DNA of 64,000 nucleotides. Origin: Scolanthus callimorphus (Eukaryota; Cnidaria; Anthozoa; Actiniaria; Edwardsiidae). Both the position numbers and the translations under genes were made by a program. Below are positions 1 to 12,283 of this stretch, piece by piece. The number at the start of each line of letters is the position of its first letter. Positions within the stretch are counted from its first letter, which is position 1. The stretch is from assembly GCA_033964015.1 (NCBI GenBank), contig CM066912.1, forward strand, positions 30,590,532 to 30,654,531, written 5' to 3'. The notes below the pieces were generated by a model that ran no database searches, was not told the origin of the DNA, and saw nothing but the letters and a program-made list of their open reading frames with translations.

Positions 1-338
1 CCCCACCCCCCTGAATCCGCCCCTGATAATTTTAGTCAGGTCACAAGTGAGACACAGCAATACATACATAGTCCTGGTGCCGGTGTGGGCGGAGTTGTTT
101 TATTTTGGTTTCCGCCAGACGACGTTGCGATGCTTTGAGTGGTGGATCCTGGAGGAATTAATGAGATATTACGAGACGGATAAAAGAAAACTGCAAACAG
201 AGGCTAAAGTTATGTGATCATTTTTTAATTTGGATGAATAAGATCTATTTTATTTGTAATCCAAAGTCCCAGGGCAAATTTCATTCATTTCTATGTTACC
301 CTTGTACCTTTGTTAAAGTATATATACACTACAGATTG

Positions 339-548
339 CAGGGCTTGAAATTAAGAAATAATCGTAATTTTACACCTTTTACCAACATTGTAGATGTAAT
401 TTATCAAAAATCTAGGCGTAAATCCACTAGGAGAACTCTGTAGAAACTCAAAACGCAGTTGTTATTTTATGCCTAAGTCTAAAAAGTTAGGCGTAAAATG
501 AATTTTTAGGCGTATTAACGCCTGTATCGGGCACAATTTCAAGCCCTG
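339..548. mobile_element. Short inverted-repeat element (MITE)
   Basis: CAGGGCTTGAAATT at the left end and AATTTCAAGCCCTG at the right end form terminal inverted repeats around about 180 bases with no coding potential. Confidence 0.6.
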
Positions 549-716
549 GATTGTCTCTAAATTTATCTATGTGGGAGCTTACCAAAAAAAAATCCGTGGT
601 TTAAAGCGCTACTTTTTTAGTCATTTTATAACCTACACTGTATAAGGATATTTATTATGCAAAGCTAAGGCACCTAGAGGCAAGAGGGTGCAACATTTGC
701 GCAAATAAGAGTGCGC

Positions 717-837
717 TATTTTGCGCATGCGCAAAATTGAATTGCTTTAAGTAAGGCTACTTTTAAGTAATATTTAAGCCTAGACTATATTACTTAAAAG
801 TAGCCTTACTTAAGCAATTCAATTTTTTGCGCATGCG
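717..837. repeat. Long near-perfect hairpin
   Basis: The arms carry TTGCGCATGCGCAAAATTGA and its complement, followed by TAAGTAAGGCTACTTTTAAG and its complement, around a short loop. Palindromic MITE-like structure. Confidence 0.6.
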
Positions 838-967
838 TCCTTACCTGCTCTTCACAAAGATGGTAAACCATATATATATCTATTATATTATTATTATTAT
901 ATATTATTTTTCTTTTTCTTTTTTTGCGCTGATCAAAGTTTCACCTTTCCGAAATTATATATTTACC

Positions 968-1275
968 AATTATTCCTCGAGACCGAATGGGCTCTGAGTC
1001 AATAGCCCATGAGGCCGAATGGGCTATTGACTCAGAGGCCATGAGGGCGAGAGGGATAATTGTTTTAGTCAAATCACACTAGTAGGTCAATTTGTATTTT
1101 TACTGGTCATTTGCCATTTTCTAGCTTTCAAATCCGACACTTTTCGCTACTGGTAGGCTATAACTTATAGCTATAACTTATAGCCTACTAGTAGCTATAA
1201 CTTATAGCCTACTAGTAGCTCAACCAATCAGAAAGCAGCATTGATAATAGACCACTAGTGTGATTTGACTAAATG
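968..1275. repeat. Double-hairpin element, copy 1
   Basis: Starts CAATTATTCCTCGAG, contains a hairpin with TGAGTCAATAGCCCATGAGG, then a second inverted pair built on TTTAGTCAAATCACACTAGT. It includes CAACCAATCAGAAAGCAGC. A second copy lies at 12225-12515. Confidence 0.6.
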
Positions 1276-1304
1276 ATCATATCCTCCAAAAGGTGCTCGA
1301 GCTC

Positions 1305-1825
1305 TTAAAAGACCCCGTGTCAGTCACTCCTTTGTTATTGTTCTCGTTCAATACACTCTTTTTTTTATAAGAACGTCTAATTTTCAGTTGAGGCTGGGCC
1401 GTTCTTATTTTTGGAGCAGTTTGAGGCTGGAAATGTTCTTACGGATGTTCTTACATTTCAGTGACTTCGAAACCTGAAATATGCCTAGATCTTAATAGAA
1501 GGATACATACCAATGAAGTATTTAAGAGAGTTTATACATTACAATATTGAAGGTCGTTATTATTAACACATTTGATTCTGGATTTTAGAGTGCATCACTG
1601 AAAATAAATCTATTTTGCTCCTATCTGAGGCTCAGGCATGTTCTTAGCATGTTCTTAAAATTGGGTAAATTTCAGGCTGAACGTTCTTATAAAAAAGGTT
1701 CTTATAAAAAAAGAGTGTATTAGAAGACGAATTACGTGTAGAAATCTCTAAATCAACATTTAAAAGCAAAGTTTCAGATTTCATTTACCAAATTCATTCG
1801 ACAAAACTGCTCTTTATTCTCTAAA
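1305..1825 (-). mobile_element. TTAA-type MITE interrupted by another insertion
   Basis: Minus-strand copy of the GAGCCTGTGTCAGCC family (see 7387-7615), recognised by GTGTCAGTCACTCCTTTGTT on the left and GACGAATTACGTGTAGAAAT on the right. The TA-flanked element at 1354-1717 splits it. Confidence 0.55.
1354..1717. mobile_element. TA-flanked MITE inserted into an older MITE
   Basis: Terminal repeats CACTCTTTTTTTTATAAGAA and TTCTTATAAAAAAAGAGTG are flanked by TA on both sides (1352-1353, 1718-1719). Other copies of the host element show the uninterrupted GATATTAGAAG. TA duplication suggests a Tc1/mariner-type source. Confidence 0.65.
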
Positions 1826-1912
1826 TGGTATGTCACGCGAATATTACAAAAGTTATGAACAAATTTATATTTACAGAAAATACGCAAAACAAAAATTAAC
1901 AAAGCTACTGAC

Positions 1913-1981
1913 CTGCTGGGGTTGTAGACCCGGATGCCGCTTTAGTGGTGGAAGCTGAAGCAGTTGTAGTACCACCACTTA
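1913..1981 (-). CDS. Gene B exon 8: further Thr/Ser-rich stalk
   Basis: 69 nt, phase 1-1, acceptor GGCGCAG, donor GTCAGT. It encodes SGGTTTASASTTKAASGSTT and close neighbours. As a symmetric 1-1 exon it could be a repeated stalk unit; later exons lie outside the window. Confidence 0.5.
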
Positions 1982-3467
1982 CTGCGCCTATCGAGTCAAG
2001 AAAATATTTCATCCTGTAATTTTCGTTTGTTTGTTTGCAGCGCGGTACAGTCACGATCGCGGCGCGGCACAACTCTTGCGCGGCACTTTTCACAGTCATG
2101 CGAAATCTGCTCTATCGTTGCCCGCTATTTATAATAGATAGATAGAAACTTTATTTCTGTGTCAAACCACCTAGCTCGGGTAGAAAACCCAAACTAATTT
2201 GGGGACACAAAAAAAAGAACGAAAAATATAAAATATAGAAGAATAATGTTACAAATATTAAAAATATAGTGCTAGTGTAATATCTACAATATTTACAATG
2301 TTGTTTACAATATTCTGATTATATAAAAGATAAAAGAAAGTCTTTAAAAATTACAGAGGTGACAGCACTTGTACCCACTATCTGCTAATATCGTTATATC
2401 AACAGCTCGTGTTCTGTTTTTAAATAGATTTAAGTTAGCAGCCTCTCTCAGGTCTGGGGATAATCTCCCCCATAACTTGGGCCCGAGGTAGCGCAAGGAA
2501 TAAACAAAACCTGCAGGATTTTGCTTCTCTTATCTAATAGTTTAGAAAATTAATATTTCCTTTTCGGATGAGAATAGAAAGAGAATAAAAAGGTCCTTAC
2601 TTGTCGTTGATTTAGTTGTAGGCGTTCCTGCTACAGTGCTAGATGCAGTTGTTGACTTTGTGGTTGGTGCACCACTTGTGGGCTTGGATGCAGTGCTAGA
2701 TGTAGCCGCCTTGGTTGTTGGCTTTGTGGTTGGTGCGCCACTTGTGGGCTTGGGTGCACTTGTCGGCGTTGACCCACCACCTGGTTTAGTAGGTTGAGAG
2801 GAAGTTGCCGTTGTAGGTTTCGTCGTCGGGGTTATGGTAGTTGGTGCAGAAGACGTTGGTCCTAGTAAAAGCACACGATTCAATGCGTGAGATTTTTATA
2901 CAACACAAATTCATAAAGGCGGTGACCCCCAATGTCGTCACGGTTCCCTCCTATACGTTCCAGTTGCCTCTTCCTAAAACAAATTACGGGAACAGGCGCA
3001 TTAGATATAGGGGTGCTTATTTCAATTGCATGCTTTGGGCGTCATAGTGTCCTCACCTTGCTGGGCTTCCTAGTAATTTTTTATGTGATTGTAAGTTAAG
3101 TCATACCAGAAGCATATAACTTAGTTGAAACATGTAACGGCGAACTATGCTGTGGATTATTCATGTAATACTGGCGGACATTTCACTCGTTGCTCGCATT
3201 TTTCCTCACCCCTGCGGGGCTCGGAAAAACACGCCCGCAACTCGTAAAATAACCGCCCGTATTACATGAAAAATCATCTAAGAAGATATATTTAGTATAT
3301 ACCAATCAGTGAATAGTCATTTTCGCACGCTCTGATTGGTTCCTGAAATAGTAGATATCAAAAACTATTTACTGTTTTGAGAAAACTATCAAAATGGTGG
3401 CTCTTTTCGCGCGCGATACTGCGTCTTGAATCTTTTAAAACCGTATTTTATTCTACTGATTTGGTAT

Positions 3468-3500
<33 letters not shown>

Positions 3501-6500
3501 CCTAGCGGTGGATATCCACCACTATTCACCTCCTCTTCGGGGAATAGTTGTTAAATATTAACGTGATGAAGATGTACAAACGAGTGAAATTACAAGTTGT
3601 AACCTGCTTGCAAGAGGTAGATAGTGTTTTTTTTTTCCGCGGAGAAAATAAATTTTCCTTTGTTTTCGGAGCATGACGTAAGTCATGCGTTGGTATGTAT
3701 GTTATTTCATTTATCCTGAAACAAGCTGCCAAATGTTTAACAACATTGTTGTCTTTGATTCTGTGTGTTCTAGTCTTGTGTAGAATGAAATGGAAAATGT
3801 TTTTCATTCATTCGGACGAACTGGTGAGGGAGAATGAAAGCCGAGTTTACAATGTGATTTTATTTATTTTTTTGATATTTTTAGATTAAATATTATACAC
3901 TTAATGACTGCTTCCGAGGGAAACAGCGAGTTTTGTTTTCCCGAGGGTGCAGTCATTAAGTGTTTTATTATATAGCAAAAAGAAATACGGTAAAAGTCAT
4001 AAAAAATCAACCGCCGAAATTTCTCTCTCTAGCGATGTCGCCCGCGCGGGCTGCATTGGATTTGTAGCCCGCCACGTGACCATGATAGAACCAATCAGAG
4101 CGCGCGCTTTGATTGAAATGGTTTCCGCGTCAGCCAATCATAAGCCCGGTAAAATTGCTATCAGGCCGATGTGATCACATAATCAGTATGATTGGTTGAC
4201 AGAAACAAGCAACAAATCGGAGAATGCAAAGGAAACGCGAATTTGGACCAAAACCTGACAGAATTTGAGCATGAACAAAAACCAAAGTTATCAAAATATT
4301 TTGTAACCCTGTTAGCATGTCAAAAGAAATTTTGCATGTTATTAACCATTTTTGCAATTTGTTACCTTTTTTGGTACTTTGTTACCTAAAAACTGCACTG
4401 CTCTCAGCCAATCAGAATCCATAATTTTTTTCATGTGTATTATTGTACCTTGAACAACTTTGGCTTGACCAGGGGAAAATAACGTCACTGGGAACGTTTT
4501 GCTGTTCGGAATTTTTGAACCAGACCACTCTTTACCACCGATCCACTCTTTGACTACGTCAGTTTTATACTTTTTCCCGTCGGGAGCTGTTAAGTTCACC
4601 TAGGAGACAATATATATGTATTTTTATAGCCTCAGGGCGCCCACTGAAGGTTACGGACTACCTTCGTGGTAATTTTCGATAGGTAGAATCTTAACAAATG
4701 ATTCCTCATTCTAAAGCTTATTTCTTCTCCTCAACTATGAATTAATTTCGTGAAACACAATTTTTTTAGGGAGTTTCCTGCCGACGCATCGGATCAAGTT
4801 TCGAGAGCTCCACGCACGCGGATTGACCATGCTTTCGTTCTTTAACAACATTTCGCCGTGGGCTAAGATATGTTCTAAAAACCGTGTTGGCGATTTTTGA
4901 TAAAAAAAATGTAAAGAAAATTCTAATAAGAAGAGATTTTGAAATACATAAACAAGCAAAAACATAAAGCGAAAATGTCCGACGTTTCGGCGTCATCGTG
5001 GCGCCATTATCAAGGGTAGTAAATTATGCGAGTGTTCAGAGTACTTAGAGTTCAGAGTCACTATATTTACATAAATCAGACAAAGACTTTTGCGCGTATG
5101 GAGTCTAACTGCACGTTCAGACGCGGTCTAAGCTGCTTGATGAACAACATTTCGTTAACAAGACAATCAAACCTATTAGCGCATTTTTTAAGCACGCGAA
5201 AACAATTTTGTAGGTATTGTGGAACAGCGCCTGAATGTTCGGCATCGTAATGCTTACGGATTGACGAGGTCTTGCTATTATGACCTGACACACGTACAAA
5301 CAGATGCCCACGCGTAAAGAAAATTATTTCAAAAATCATAACTTGAAACGGATATCGCATTTCCAAAATCCTCGACACGACTTTTTAGAACACGTGTTAG
5401 GCCTACGGCAAACGCCGAACTTCAGTCGCTCTTCTGCTGTCGAACCTTTCCTTTTTCAAAGGATGCCACTTCATTATACTTTATAATCAAGAATTTTCTA
5501 TTGTTTTGTATTGGAACGGCGCGACTCTGGCACGGCGTTTGCCGTAGGCCTTAGTCAACGCTGATATGGTGTCAGCAAACGAAAATAGCCAATATTCGCG
5601 AGGGTGGAACTCTAAAAAGTTGAAATGATTCACCGGGAAGGGAACTCCATAAAAAAATGGGTTTTGTAAAATGAAATGAAATTATATACAGGGGCACAGC
5701 TAGGCACTGTCAAAATTTGTTAACGTATGGTAACTAAAAATTTACCCCAATGTAAAAAGTAACTTTATGTGGAGACAATTCAATGCAACCGCCTTAGAAA
5801 CTGTCTCTCAGTCACTACAAAACTTGAACTAGTTATTTTAGCTCAGTCCTTAAAAGAATCACCAAAAATTTGTTAAGCCCGGGCAGCTACGCGCCTGATT
5901 TACCTAGTTTAGCCCAGGGCATAAGCTTAAAGTGAAGTATCACTTTTCGCGAAGTTATGCCATTTTAACGAAAAAGTACCACGAAGTTAGACCGTAACTT
6001 TAAGCCAGTTATGTAGCAGCTGCTCATAAGATCTAACACTATTGGCTTGCTACACCTCATTGTTCTATTGTATTCGCGTTCTATTTCTGTGTTTCCATTG
6101 TTTTCACTTGGTGTAGCAATCCTACAGGATAAGTTCTTTAGGGGCCGACCATTTAACTTTTGAGGGGGGGGGTGGGCTTTTTTGTCGGTGCAAGATTTTT
6201 TTTTCTACCTCTGTTAAGCGGTGAGAATTTTTTTTCCAATAAAAAAGAAGGGTTTTAGTCATCATTTTGCTGTGCAGGAATTTTTTTCGGCCCTTCGGGC
6301 CGTGCAGGATATTTTTTTTCAAAAAAGCCCACCCCCCCCCCCTCAAAAGTTAAATGGTCGGCCCCTTAGATACCTTCAAGCGGAAATAATACATTCATGT
6401 ACCTTCACTTGTTAAAATTTTTACTGTTGACACAACAAGCCTAGTCTGGCTGCAGGACAGCGCGGACGGACACTTTTTGCTCCGGATATGGCTATCGTCC

Positions 6501-9500
6501 ACACTACACCGCCGAAAACGATCACCGAAAACGGATCAATCCGAAAACGCTCTCAAGAGATTTAGTTATCTAATATGATGGTCTAATAGGTCTAATAGGT
6601 GCAACGTTCAATTTTAGAGAAAATAGGTGAGCTAATGAGCGTTTTGTCCCAATGATTTCATGAAATTTTGAAAATGCTTCAACTACCCGGAAAAATGATA
6701 AAACGTTCTTAAGAATAACAAATAAACTTATCGGGAGCTTTTCATTGTATTTTTCAAATCATTGGGGCAAAACGCCCAGATGTTTTCTCTAAAACCAGCT
6801 TTACGCCACTGCTCATAATTTCCTTTTTTAATTACAAAATTTTCTAATTACGTTTTATTCACTGGGCTTTATTGATATTCAGAAAGTATTATTCTGTAGG
6901 TAGGTTGAGTAGCCTCATCCTCTATACTGCTTATGTAAATGAGCCAAAATGTAAACAATGACGTCACAGTATAATCGCCTATAGACCTTTTTCCAAAATG
7001 GCCGCCGAAAATTCAAATCGATTTTTGTTAAAAATGAACACCAGCACTAGAACACACATCATCACTTTAGTAAAACTACAAAGTTTCCCCGCATTATATC
7101 CAATATCTTCCGAGAAAACGAACGTTGAAAATCTGAAAATTTACAGACGTTTGTATGACTGGGGGTATGCGTCATACCCCCAGTCATACAAATCTCTGTA
7201 AAATTTTCAATTTTCAGACTCTGCTTTCTCAGCCGACATGGCATTTGGCATAACGAAAATTTAAAGGATTACTGATGGGAGGATACTCTTTCTGGTGCCA
7301 GTATTTGATTTTCAGTCAGTTTAATTTTAAGACATGTGAATTTGCGGCGGCCATTTTGGAAAAAGGTCTATTGTGAGAGGCTCCCTTTAAAGAGCCTGGG
7401 TCAGCCGCCATTTTGACAGCATAGCAACATACCAAGTCGGAGAAAGCATCCATTTCCATCGGCTGATTTAGAGAATACAGAGCAATTTTCTCGATTGAAT
7501 TTGGTAAATCAAATCTGAAACTTTGTTTTTAGATGTTGATTTAGAGATTTCTACTCGTAATTCGTCTTCTAATGTCGAACCAAAACAACACAGGAGTGGC
7601 TGACACAGGCTTTAAGTTCAGAGAAAATAGCATATATAATACAAATACAACAATTAAACGATTACAGACAATCTTGACTAATTAAACCCGATGATCAGGG
7701 ATTATTATCACTAGTGGACTATTGCCAAAGCTGCATTCTGATTGGCTACGCTACTAGGGGACTATTATCAATAGACCTCTAGTAGCGAAAGCGCCGATTT
7801 TGAATATGAAAACGATGGCGGGCCGCTTCTCGTTTTGTCGAGGTTTCTGGTGATTTTGTAGACAATTGTTCACTTTTTTTGTCCAACTAGTTGGGTGATT
7901 AGACCTGACTCGCCCTCAAGGACGACAGGTCAATAGCTAATTGGCCCTTTCGGGCTCGAGGTCTAATTGCTAAATAGTCACCGAGGCGAAGTTAGTGTTC
8001 CAGTCTACACACTGGTTAAATTTGCATAACCATTGTCCGTTGCCATTTGCCATTTCCCATTTTTAGCTTGACAACCGATGACGCTTTGATTCCAAAAATA
8101 CTGAAATACTAAAATGAAACTCCTGCGCTCATCGCTTGTATTGTGAAGGAGAGAAAAGGGCATAGCGAGCAAGTATAAGGGTTGAGCTATCGCATCACAG
8201 CAATTTAAATTACGAACACGCATTCACAGCAGTGAGATTTAGCGATAAGAACAGCGTCGACTTAATTCGACTAAATTCGGATTTTTGGTACAATATATTA
8301 AGAATAGAGTACAGAGCTGGGATTTGCAGGAAAGCTTAAGGTTACTATTCTTGTCCAATTGTTGAAAATTTGAAATAATAACTCCTCCGCTTTCGCAAAA
8401 TTTTGAAGGGAACTGGACACGCACTATTTTTAGCAGTGTTCAGCCATGAAACACAGTTAACTTCGTATCTGAATATCGCAGGAGAAACAAAACACCAATA
8501 AAATCTCTATGTGACATTTTATCCAATATCCTTTGTAGAATATCTCAAGCAGTTACGATTACCACAACTCTTTTTGTACAAAGTAGGATTATTCCGTATA
8601 GCAGGGCCGTAGCTAGCGGGGGGGCAGAGGGGGCAGTTGCCCCCCCCCCCCCAGCGAAGTAAAATGTCTAGTGTCAACATGTGGGGAAAAACCTGCTTGC
8701 CCCCCCAGCAAATACAAAGAATGACCAAGGATTGCCCCCCCCCCCAGACAAAAATTTCTAGCTACGGCCTTGTATAGAAAACACATGACAAAAGCCGCCT
8801 TTGCGTCTGTACACATCGACAGAAACAGCGAAAATCCCGAAATACATCATTTGAGAGTCCCCCATCAATAAACTATTCGTATACGAACTTTATTTCACCA
8901 AGGAATAAGAGACCAAATACAAATATTTATCGTGTGCCTGGCTTCAACTGAATTTTGATGTTGATCAGATGTCAGTTTCGCACAAACGAATAACACGACA
9001 GTGCATTCCAGCAAACTGATTTGCTGTCGCAAAAATTGGTAAAATGATCATGTAAAAAACACTTTTCTCAGGATTTATGGTAAGGTATAAGCACATGTGG
9101 TAGTCATATTTATATACAGGATATTTTTTTTTTAAGACTTCGTATATGGGGAACCTAGCGTTAAATAGTGATTCTCTTTCCTTTGTTTTTCTTTAATGTG
9201 ATTGGTCTGGAGAGTTTTTATCGCCAATTTTCTCAAGCAATTCGAAATTAATAATTTTTTCACTTGGTATTATATTACTAGTCATGACAACTTTCTGTAG
9301 TAAAAAAGGGACACATCCTATGTGGGGAACCCTGAATGCCGTAGAACAATGGAGTTTCGGTTCCTTCTTGCAAGGATGATTACTTAAACTGCTTGTATGT
9401 CTTCCTAAATGCTCACCCAGAACGCGATGTACTTATATTCAGTGTACTGTAAATAAATCGGAGATCAGGCACAATGAGAGGTTACAATAACGTCCAAAAC

Positions 9501-12217
9501 CTTCGATAGTGCTTTGTAATCTCCGACCTGACATTTTCACTAATCAACCGCCAAGGACAAAGGCAAAACTATTGATAACGACGAGGACTTCGACATCGTC
9601 TTCCGTTTGGAAAATCAACTACCAAGGTCGTAAATGTAGCTAACTTACTAGCGATGGAGATCGGTTCACCAACGCTGAAAAAAAAAAACGCCGTAATTCG
9701 CATTCAAGCTTTAGAACGTCCTTTAAAGTCTAGCGCGCGCCATTGATTCCTCTCCATTTCCCGAAACAAGACTTTTCGATAGACGTCGCATGCAGATGTT
9801 AGGACTTTTTTGTTTTATTGTGCAAAAGATGACCAGCAGAGCTTCGCGGCTCGTCAGCGAGGCGCGCGTAGGTTCAAAACAGTGCGTGTCCAGTTCTGTT
9901 GAAAATTCTTGCCAAAGCGGAGGAGTTATAACTTCAAATTTTCAACATTTGGACAAGAACAGTAACTGAAGTTTTCCTGTAAATCTCAGCTCTGTAATCT
10001 ATTCTTATGCATCTATACTGACTATCTGTCTATAACCATTATTATACATTGTACTCGCTATATCGATTCTGATTGGCTAAGAGCGCGCGCTTTACTTTGG
10101 GAATCACGCACTTTGAGGTATCCAAGAATCAGCATGCTGATTCTTCAAGAATCAGCTAGCTGATTCTTGATACGCGCGCAATGCATCATAGGACTAGAGC
10201 GCTTTCCCTATTTTAACAAGGCGCTTGTGTAAAATAAATTGCTTGACAGAAATAAAAGTATTTTTACTGAATCAATGTATAATAAAACAATTATTGAATT
10301 CGGTTTTTGTGATCTCCAGAATAAACAATGTCTCGCCAAGTGGAATCCACCTGTCTCGACATTGTTTATTCTGGAGATCACAAAAACCTCATCCAATAAT
10401 TGCTTAATATTTGCTCCTGATTATTCTTTATGCGAATCCCGTTGAACGCCACAAAACACGATTTCCGAGAACGCCTTCACTTGAACCATTTGAGAAGCGT
10501 TTGTCCAGTCTACTTGCTTGGTCTCCTTGCCATAGAGTGTGTTTAAGACGTAAACCTGAAAATACAGATAAAATCATGCCCAGGTTAATTGCATATCTAA
10601 TCGTAGAGAGCAACCAACGAGCGCAAAATACCTGAAACTTGCCTTCAGTTTCGCCAACTTGAATCAGCTCCACAACGTTATGCAAATTGAGCTGTAGTAG
10701 CTGTAGCTGTCAGGGCGTGGTACAAACGAAAATAACCAGTGAGGACGTAGTTGCTTTTGTCTCTATTATTTTCGTTCTACAAAGGAGTTCTTTTTTCTCT
10801 AGTCTATTATCCTCGTTCTTTGTGTTGAGGTATAGGGTATTGTTGTATTATCCAACCAGAGAGAGCTTTCAGCAGCTACGTACCGACCAAAATAACAGCG
10901 CTTTAATGAGTTGTGCTTTTACAAAAGGCCGCTTGATTGATTGGACAGGCTGTTTTACGAAAACAAAAGACGTAATTCGTGTTTGGAAACCTTTGTAAAT
11001 CATGGTTGAATAAAAGTTGTCATTCATTTTCTTCAGCATCACAACTTATTGTGCATGGTAAAAATTAATTGCAACAAGAAAACAGCCCGTCACTTCGTGA
11101 CGCTAGAAGACTCAACCTGAGTTCCCCCTTCCATAAACTGCTTTTTAATAATGACCACCCTTCAAGAAAGACACCCTGCCGCATGCCTTTTATGTATGTT
11201 TTGCACTGGTCTCCCTGATTTTTTGGTGTCTGTCCGAAGAACCCGCTAAAATTGAAAACGCAAGCCTATTACACAGAAAACCCATTTGACATCGGAATTG
11301 TTTGTATGCTTATTACATCTCACTAAAGGAAGAGAAGAAATAGGTAAAGTAAAATTGTTCTAAGAAATTTTTAGTTTATCATAGGATTTTTTTTAGAGAA
11401 TTTCATTCATGGCTTAGCGTGCGCTCTGTAGGCAGTGCCAGTGGTGTAAGTTTGTACAAACTTCTCAGCTCAAATCTTTCGAATTAAAATTATCCCTGCA
11501 CATAATAGTAAGTAATCTGTAATAGAACCATTTAAGTTTGGATGTCTATGGTGCTTTCGGCTGAGGGAAATGAGTTCTTTTTTAGTTTACGTGGGATTTC
11601 AACATGGCCGCGATGGCGGCTTTGTTCCTCGCTGAAAAAATCGCTTGAATTAGAACTTAGCCAAAGGTGAATCTTTTCCAACAAAAACACGCCCACTGGA
11701 GAGATTTCCTTCTTCTCTTCGGGTTTGTGTCCTATACAGCGTAAAGATTTATACTTAGAGAATATTATTCATGGCTTTGCTTTGTGTAAATACGTCACTC
11801 GCGCGCTGAGGAAAGCAAAGGCACTGGTGTACGTTTGTTCAAGCTGAATGAAATTTTTTCTCAACTTAAATCTTTCGAATAAGAATTATCCCTGCACATT
11901 CCTGCAAGTAATCTGTGACAGAACCATTTAGGTCTGAATGACTATGGTGCTTTCGGCTGTGCGAACTGGGTTCTTTTAAGTTTCTGTGCATGGGAGATTT
12001 AAAAATGGCGGCGATGGTAGCTTTGTCCCTCGCTTAAGAAATCGCATGAATTAGAACTTAGCCCAGGGTGAATCTTTTCCAACCAAAACACGCTCACTGT
12101 CGAGATATCCACCTTCTCTGAAGGTCTGTGAACTTCTTTTGGCGACACAGCTTCAGGCCTAAGCGGAGTGAGTACGAACGATTTAGCCAATCACAACGTT
12201 TGCGCAGACAACCCGAT

Positions 12218-12251
<34 letters not shown>

Positions 12252-12252
12252 C

Positions 12253-12283
<31 letters not shown>

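Noticed and set aside
4976..5012. Second hammerhead-like motif with CGTTTCGGCGTCATCG
   Set aside because: The minus strand has ATGA and GAAAC but no room for stem II between them; at most a Penelope-like end signature.
11999..12190. 63-codon minus-strand frame as a missing gene B exon
   Set aside because: Part of a diverged tandem repeat; the exon at 13734-13848 satisfies the needed phase and PLAT pattern instead.
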